From: Micromonospora cabrerizensis
GTDB taxonomy: Bacteria; Actinomycetota; Actinomycetes; Mycobacteriales; Micromonosporaceae
NCBI RefSeq assembly: GCF_022230955.1
Contig: NZ_JAKKFI010000098.1
Coordinates: 1 to 64,000 of the forward strand
Direction: 5' to 3'
DNA: 64,000 nucleotides
The translations under genes and the position numbers were made by a program. Numbering within the stretch: position 1 is the first letter of the stretch; each line of letters starts with the position of its first letter. This document shows positions 60,789-64,000 of the stretch, in pieces. The notes under the pieces are model-generated. The model saw nothing but the letters and a program-made list of their open reading frames with translations, was not told the origin of the DNA and did not search any database.

Positions 60789-62027
60789 GTGGACCAACTG
60801 TCGCGGCGGCTCGGCGTACCCGACGCGGTTGTCATCGGGTTGGGCTCGATGCTCGGCGCGGGCGTCTTCGTGGTCTTCGGCCCGGCCGCGGCGGCGGCCG
60901 GCGGCGCCGGGTTGCTGCCCGCGCTGGTGCTGGCCGGCTTCGTCGCCTTCTGCAACGCGACCAGCTCGGCGCGACTGGCGGCCCGCTACCCGGAGTCCGG
61001 CGGCACCTACGTCTACGGTCGGGAGCGCCTCGGGCCGTTCGCCGGGTTCCTGGCCGGCTGGGGCTTCGTGGTCGGCAAGACGGCGAGTTGCGCGGCGATG
61101 GCGTTGACCATCGGGGCGTACCTGTGGCCGGGGCAGGCCCGGTTGGTCGCGGTCGGCGCGGTGCTCGCGGTGACCGGGGTGAACCTGCGCGGCATCGGGA
61201 AGACGGCCACCGTCACGAGACTGCTGGTGGCGCTGGTGCTCGCGGTGCTGGCCCTGGTCACGGTCGTCGGGGTGGCGGGCGGTCCGGTGCACCTGGATCG
61301 GCTCGGCGAGCCCGGCGGCTCCGCCCGGGGTGTGCTCACCGCCGCCGGGCTGCTCTTCTTCGCCTTCGCCGGGTACGCCCGGATCGCCACGCTCGGCGAG
61401 GAGGTCCGCGACCCGCGACGGACCATCCCCCGCGCGGTGCCGCTGGCGCTCGGGGCGGTGCTCGTGATCTACCTGGTGCTGGCCGTGGTCACGCTCGGCG
61501 TGCTCGGTGCCGACCGGCTGGCCGATTCCGCCGCGCCCCTAGTCGACGTGGTGACCACCGCCGGGCTGCCCGGGCTGGCCTGGCTGGTCCGCGCCGGGGC
61601 CACGATCGCGGTCGTCGGGGTGCTGCTGTCCCTGGTCGCCGGGGTGGGCCGGACCACCCTCGCGATGGCCCGCCGCCGTGACCTGCCCGGCGCGCTGGCC
61701 GCCGTGCACCCCGTGCGCCGGGTACCGCACCGCGCCGAACTGGCGGTCGCCGCCGTGGTCATCGTGGTCGTGCTGGTCGGCGACGTACGCGGGGCCATCG
61801 GCTTCTCCAGCTGCACGGTGCTCGTCTACTACGCGATCACCAACGCGGCGGCGCTCACGCTGGGGCGGGAGCCCGGTCGACGGCTGCCGGTGCGGGTGCT
61901 CGCCGGCCTGGGGCTGGTCGGATGTCTGTTGCTGGCGGTCAACCTGCCCGTGGCCAGCGTCCTCGCGGGCTTCGGTGTGCTCGCCGCCGGTGCCGCCTGG
62001 TACGCGCTGCGCCTCGCGCGCCGGTGA
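60789..62027 (+). CDS. APC family amino acid permease
   Basis: A 412-residue transporter with about 12 helices. It starts with a GTG. The signature VVIGLGSMLGAGVFVVFGPAA (substrate-binding unwound helix 1) and RYPESGGTYVYGRERLGPFAGFLAGW (in part) are those of the APC/cationic amino acid group. ATLGEEVRDPRRTIPRAV in helix 6-7 matches the family. Its substrate (arginine, lysine, other) cannot be told. Confidence 0.88.
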   Translation: MDQLSRRLGVPDAVVIGLGSMLGAGVFVVFGPAAAAAGGAGLLPALVLAGFVAFCNATSSARLAARYPESGGTYVYGRERLGPFAGFLAGWGFVVGKTASCAAMALTIGAYLWPGQARLVAVGAVLAVTGVNLRGIGKTATVTRLLVALVLAVLALVTVVGVAGGPVHLDRLGEPGGSARGVLTAAGLLFFAFAGYARIATLGEEVRDPRRTIPRAVPLALGAVLVIYLVLAVVTLGVLGADRLADSAAPLVDVVTTAGLPGLAWLVRAGATIAVVGVLLSLVAGVGRTTLAMARRRDLPGALAAVHPVRRVPHRAELAVAAVVIVVVLVGDVRGAIGFSSCTVLVYYAITNAAALTLGREPGRRLPVRVLAGLGLVGCLLLAVNLPVASVLAGFGVLAAGAAWYALRLARR

Positions 62028-62054
62028 CCTGAGGCGGCCACCGGCGCGCGGGGG

Positions 62055-62840
62055 TCAGCGGCTCAGGCGTCGATAGCGGCGCACCGCCAGCGGTGCGAAC
62101 GTCGCGATCAGCAGCACCGGCCACAGCACCGCCAGCAACAGCGCGTGCTCCGCCGGCCAGGAGTCGCCACCCAGGCCCGGGTTGCCGAACAGCTCGCGGA
62201 TCGCCGCGACGGTGGCCGACAACGGGTTCCACTCCGAGATCGTCCCGATCACCGACGGCATCAGCTCGGGTGACACGAAGACGTTGGAGACCGCGGTGAA
62301 CGGGAACGCCGCCGGGAAGACGATCACGCCGACCGTGTCCGGGTTGCGGACCAGCAGCGCCAGGTAGATCCCCACCCAGGTGATCGCGACCCGCAGCAGC
62401 AGGAGGAGCCCGACCGCGAGCAGGGCCTTGCCCACCCCGAGTCGCCACTGCCAGCCGACGAGCAGGCCGCAGACCAGCAGGGTGGACATCTCCAGCATGG
62501 CGCGCAGCAGGTCGGCGGCACTGCGACCGGTCATCAGGGCGGACCGTGCCATCGGCATCGACCGGAACCGGTCGACGACACCCCGGCTGAGGTCCAGCGC
62601 CACGCCGGTCGCGGTGGCCCCCAGCCCGTAGAGCATCGTCATCACGAAGACCCCCGGCAGCAGGAACTCGCGGTAGTTGCCACCACCGGGCACCTGCATG
62701 CCGCTGCCGAACACGTACCCGAAGACCAGCACGAACATGATCGGCAGTGAGAAGTAGAGGATCACCTCCTCCGGCTGGCGGACCACGTGGATCATGTTGC
62801 GCCTGGTCATCGTCCAACCGTCGGCCACTGCGGTGGTCAT
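62055..62840 (-). CDS. ABC transporter permease, DrrB-like (ABC-2)
   Basis: A 261-residue permease of the daunorubicin-resistance DrrB type: RNMIHVVRQPEEVILYFSLPIMFVLVFGYVFG (in part) at the first helix, an outer loop, GVALDLSRGVVDRFRSMPMAR (in part), and SNVFVSPELMP near the end. The MPMARSALMTGRS loop is typical. Overlaps the ATPase stop by 4 nt (ATGA). Confidence 0.9.
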   Translation of the reverse strand: MTTAVADGWTMTRRNMIHVVRQPEEVILYFSLPIMFVLVFGYVFGSGMQVPGGGNYREFLLPGVFVMTMLYGLGATATGVALDLSRGVVDRFRSMPMARSALMTGRSAADLLRAMLEMSTLLVCGLLVGWQWRLGVGKALLAVGLLLLLRVAITWVGIYLALLVRNPDTVGVIVFPAAFPFTAVSNVFVSPELMPSVIGTISEWNPLSATVAAIRELFGNPGLGGDSWPAEHALLLAVLWPVLLIATFAPLAVRRYRRLSR

Positions 62841-63826
62841 CCCACGTCCGCCTTTCGTCCGGCCCCGACAGGTTCGCGCGTCTCGTCGGGCCGATGCCCG
62901 GTCAGGTGCAGGAACGCCTCGTCCAACGTGGCGCGCCGCAGGCCGATGTCCTCGACCGCGACCCCCGCGTCGTCCAACGCCCGCACCACGTCGACCAGCC
63001 CGGCGACCCGGTCGGTCACCGGCACGCTGAGGTGCCGGATCTCCGGGTCACGCTCGGGCTCCGCGCCGCAGATCGGCGCGACGATGCGGGCGGCCAGGTC
63101 CAGGTCGGCCGCGTCACGCACCACCACCTCGATCCGGTCGCCGCCGGTCATCGACTTCAGCTCGTCGGGTGAGCCCTCCGCCACCACCCGACCGGCGTCG
63201 ATCACCGAGATCCGGTGGGCGAGCTGGTCGGCCTCCTCCAGGTACTGCGTGGTGAGCAGCACCGTGGTCCCCTCGGCGACCAGAGCGCGGACCAGGTCCC
63301 ACACCTGGTTGCGGCTGCGCGGGTCCAGGCCGGTCGTCGGCTCGTCGAGGAAGAGCACGCGCGGCGTACGGATCAGGCTGGCGGCGAGGTCCAGCCGACG
63401 GCGCATCCCACCCGAGTACTCACCGGCGGAGCGGCCCGCCGCCTCGGCGAGCCCGAACCGTTCCAGGAGTTCGGTGGCGCGTTGCCGGGCCTCCCGTCGG
63501 CCGAGCCGGAACAGGCGGCCGAACAGCTCCAGGTTCTGCCGGCCACTGAGGGTCTCGTCGACTGCGGCGTACTGCCCGGTCAACCCGATCCGCGCACGCA
63601 CCTCGTCCGGCTGGCGCAGCACGTCGAACCCGGCCACCGTGGCCCTGCCCGCGTCGAAGCGCAGGAGCGTCGTGAGGATCCGTACCGCCGTCGTCTTTCC
63701 CGCGCCGTTGGGCCCCAGCAGCCCGTAGACCGTGCCGGTCGGCACGGCCAGGTCGAATCTGTCGAGCGCGCGGGTGGGGCCGTACCGTTTGCCCAGACCC
63801 TCGGCGACCACCTCGTATGTCGTCAT
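62837..63826 (-). CDS. ABC transporter ATP-binding protein, DrrA-like
   Basis: A 329-residue ATPase: Walker A GPNGAGKTTAVR, signature YSGGMRRRLDLAASL, Walker B VLFLDEPTTGLDPRSR, and the DrrA-type C-terminal segment (DEAFLHLTGHRP). DrrAB pairs export drugs, glycolipids or peptides. ATG at 63826. It probably forms one operon with the permease and perhaps the partial gene upstream. Confidence 0.92.
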   Translation of the reverse strand: MTTYEVVAEGLGKRYGPTRALDRFDLAVPTGTVYGLLGPNGAGKTTAVRILTTLLRFDAGRATVAGFDVLRQPDEVRARIGLTGQYAAVDETLSGRQNLELFGRLFRLGRREARQRATELLERFGLAEAAGRSAGEYSGGMRRRLDLAASLIRTPRVLFLDEPTTGLDPRSRNQVWDLVRALVAEGTTVLLTTQYLEEADQLAHRISVIDAGRVVAEGSPDELKSMTGGDRIEVVVRDAADLDLAARIVAPICGAEPERDPEIRHLSVPVTDRVAGLVDVVRALDDAGVAVEDIGLRRATLDEAFLHLTGHRPDETREPVGAGRKADVG

Positions 63827-63856
63827 GCCCCCACGGTGCGGTCAGGCGCTGACGGG

Positions 63857-64000
63857 TCACGCACCGTCCGCTGACGGCACCGCACCGGGCCCGTTCGGGG
63901 CTCCGGCCTTCTCCGCCTCGGTGATCTCGTCGAGCACGTGGAGGATCTCCGAACGGGTGGCCTCGCCGACGTACCAGCCGGTCAACCCGCCGACCAGCGC
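63857..64000 (-). CDS. C-terminal fragment of an unknown protein (upstream of DrrAB)
   Basis: The frame is open from the window end to a stop at 63859-63857, giving 47 residues (GLTGWYVGEATRSEILHVLD, EITEAEKAGAP and a G/A-rich end). The gene begins outside the window. Position directly upstream of the exporter suggests a regulator or accessory protein; the fragment is too short to classify. Confidence 0.5.
   Translation of the reverse strand, partial: ALVGGLTGWYVGEATRSEILHVLDEITEAEKAGAPNGPGAVPSADGA

Overview
This is about 64 kb of very GC-rich actinobacterial chromosome. Several things point to Micromonosporaceae (Micromonospora or a close relative) and to chromosome rather than plasmid: heavy GTG/TTG start usage, leaderless genes, a SAM-IV riboswitch, a four-gene conservon, a Streptomyces-type gas vesicle cluster and a lone GroEL under CIRCE control. 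I call no tRNA, rRNA, IS element, prophage or CRISPR array. The family-level assignment is inference from style and gene content, not from a marker gene.

Layout. 1-8.3 kb: the 3' end of a DinG-like helicase, an AI-2E family transporter, a GroES-like protein, a PrsW protease, a class V aminotransferase behind a SAM-IV riboswitch, an FUSC membrane protein, an HD hydrolase and a DUF4031 protein. 8.3-16.6 kb: a GlcD-like FAD oxidase, a lipoprotein, glycerol-3-phosphate dehydrogenase, a membrane-anchored subtilase and a double-GNAT protein. 16.6-21 kb: groEL with two CIRCE boxes, a membrane protein, a cold-shock protein and a GNAT. 21-30 kb: PaaN, a frameshifted membrane hydrolase, a GNAT gene preceded by a promoter, a structured RNA and a terminator, thrC under a SAM-I (S-box) riboswitch, and a divergent ArsR/EamA pair around palindromic operators. 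30-35 kb: a DUF4232 lipoprotein and an ABC exporter whose ATPase is fused to an S15/CocE-like hydrolase. 35-43.2 kb: a membrane sensor, the conservon (cvnABCD), a small protein and a CDC48-like double AAA+ ATPase. 44.2-49.4 kb: a ten-gene gas vesicle operon on the minus strand. 49.6-54.3 kb: GNAT, PP2C-like, DUF3618, DUF3263 and an ABC-2 exporter. 54.3-58.4 kb: an amino-sugar regulon (DeoR regulator, divergent SIS-ROK-NagA operon). 58.4-64 kb: a palindrome-rich intergenic region, a DUF4032 protein, PAP2, an APC permease, a DrrAB-like exporter and the C-terminus of an unknown protein.

How the genes work together. Genes are mostly in short operons with 4-nt ATGA/GTGA overlaps. The amino-sugar regulon should convert GlcNAc to GlcNAc-6-P (ROK kinase), then GlcN-6-P (NagA), then a glycolytic intermediate (SIS deaminase/isomerase), with the DeoR protein acting on shared TTCGCGC/GCGCGAA half-sites. 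The gas vesicle operon holds shell-like (A, J, S), assembly (F, L, G, K, O) and accessory (SRPBCC, basic low-complexity) proteins. The conservon couples a sensor kinase to a small GTPase.

Most notable signals: the uncharacterised structured leader RNA before the GNAT gene at 25.7 kb; S-box control of threonine synthase, with the Shine-Dalgarno touching the P1 stem; a GvpA-like protein with a repetitive C-terminal tail; the hydrolase-ABC fusion; and several families of intergenic palindromes, one showing compensatory base changes between copies.
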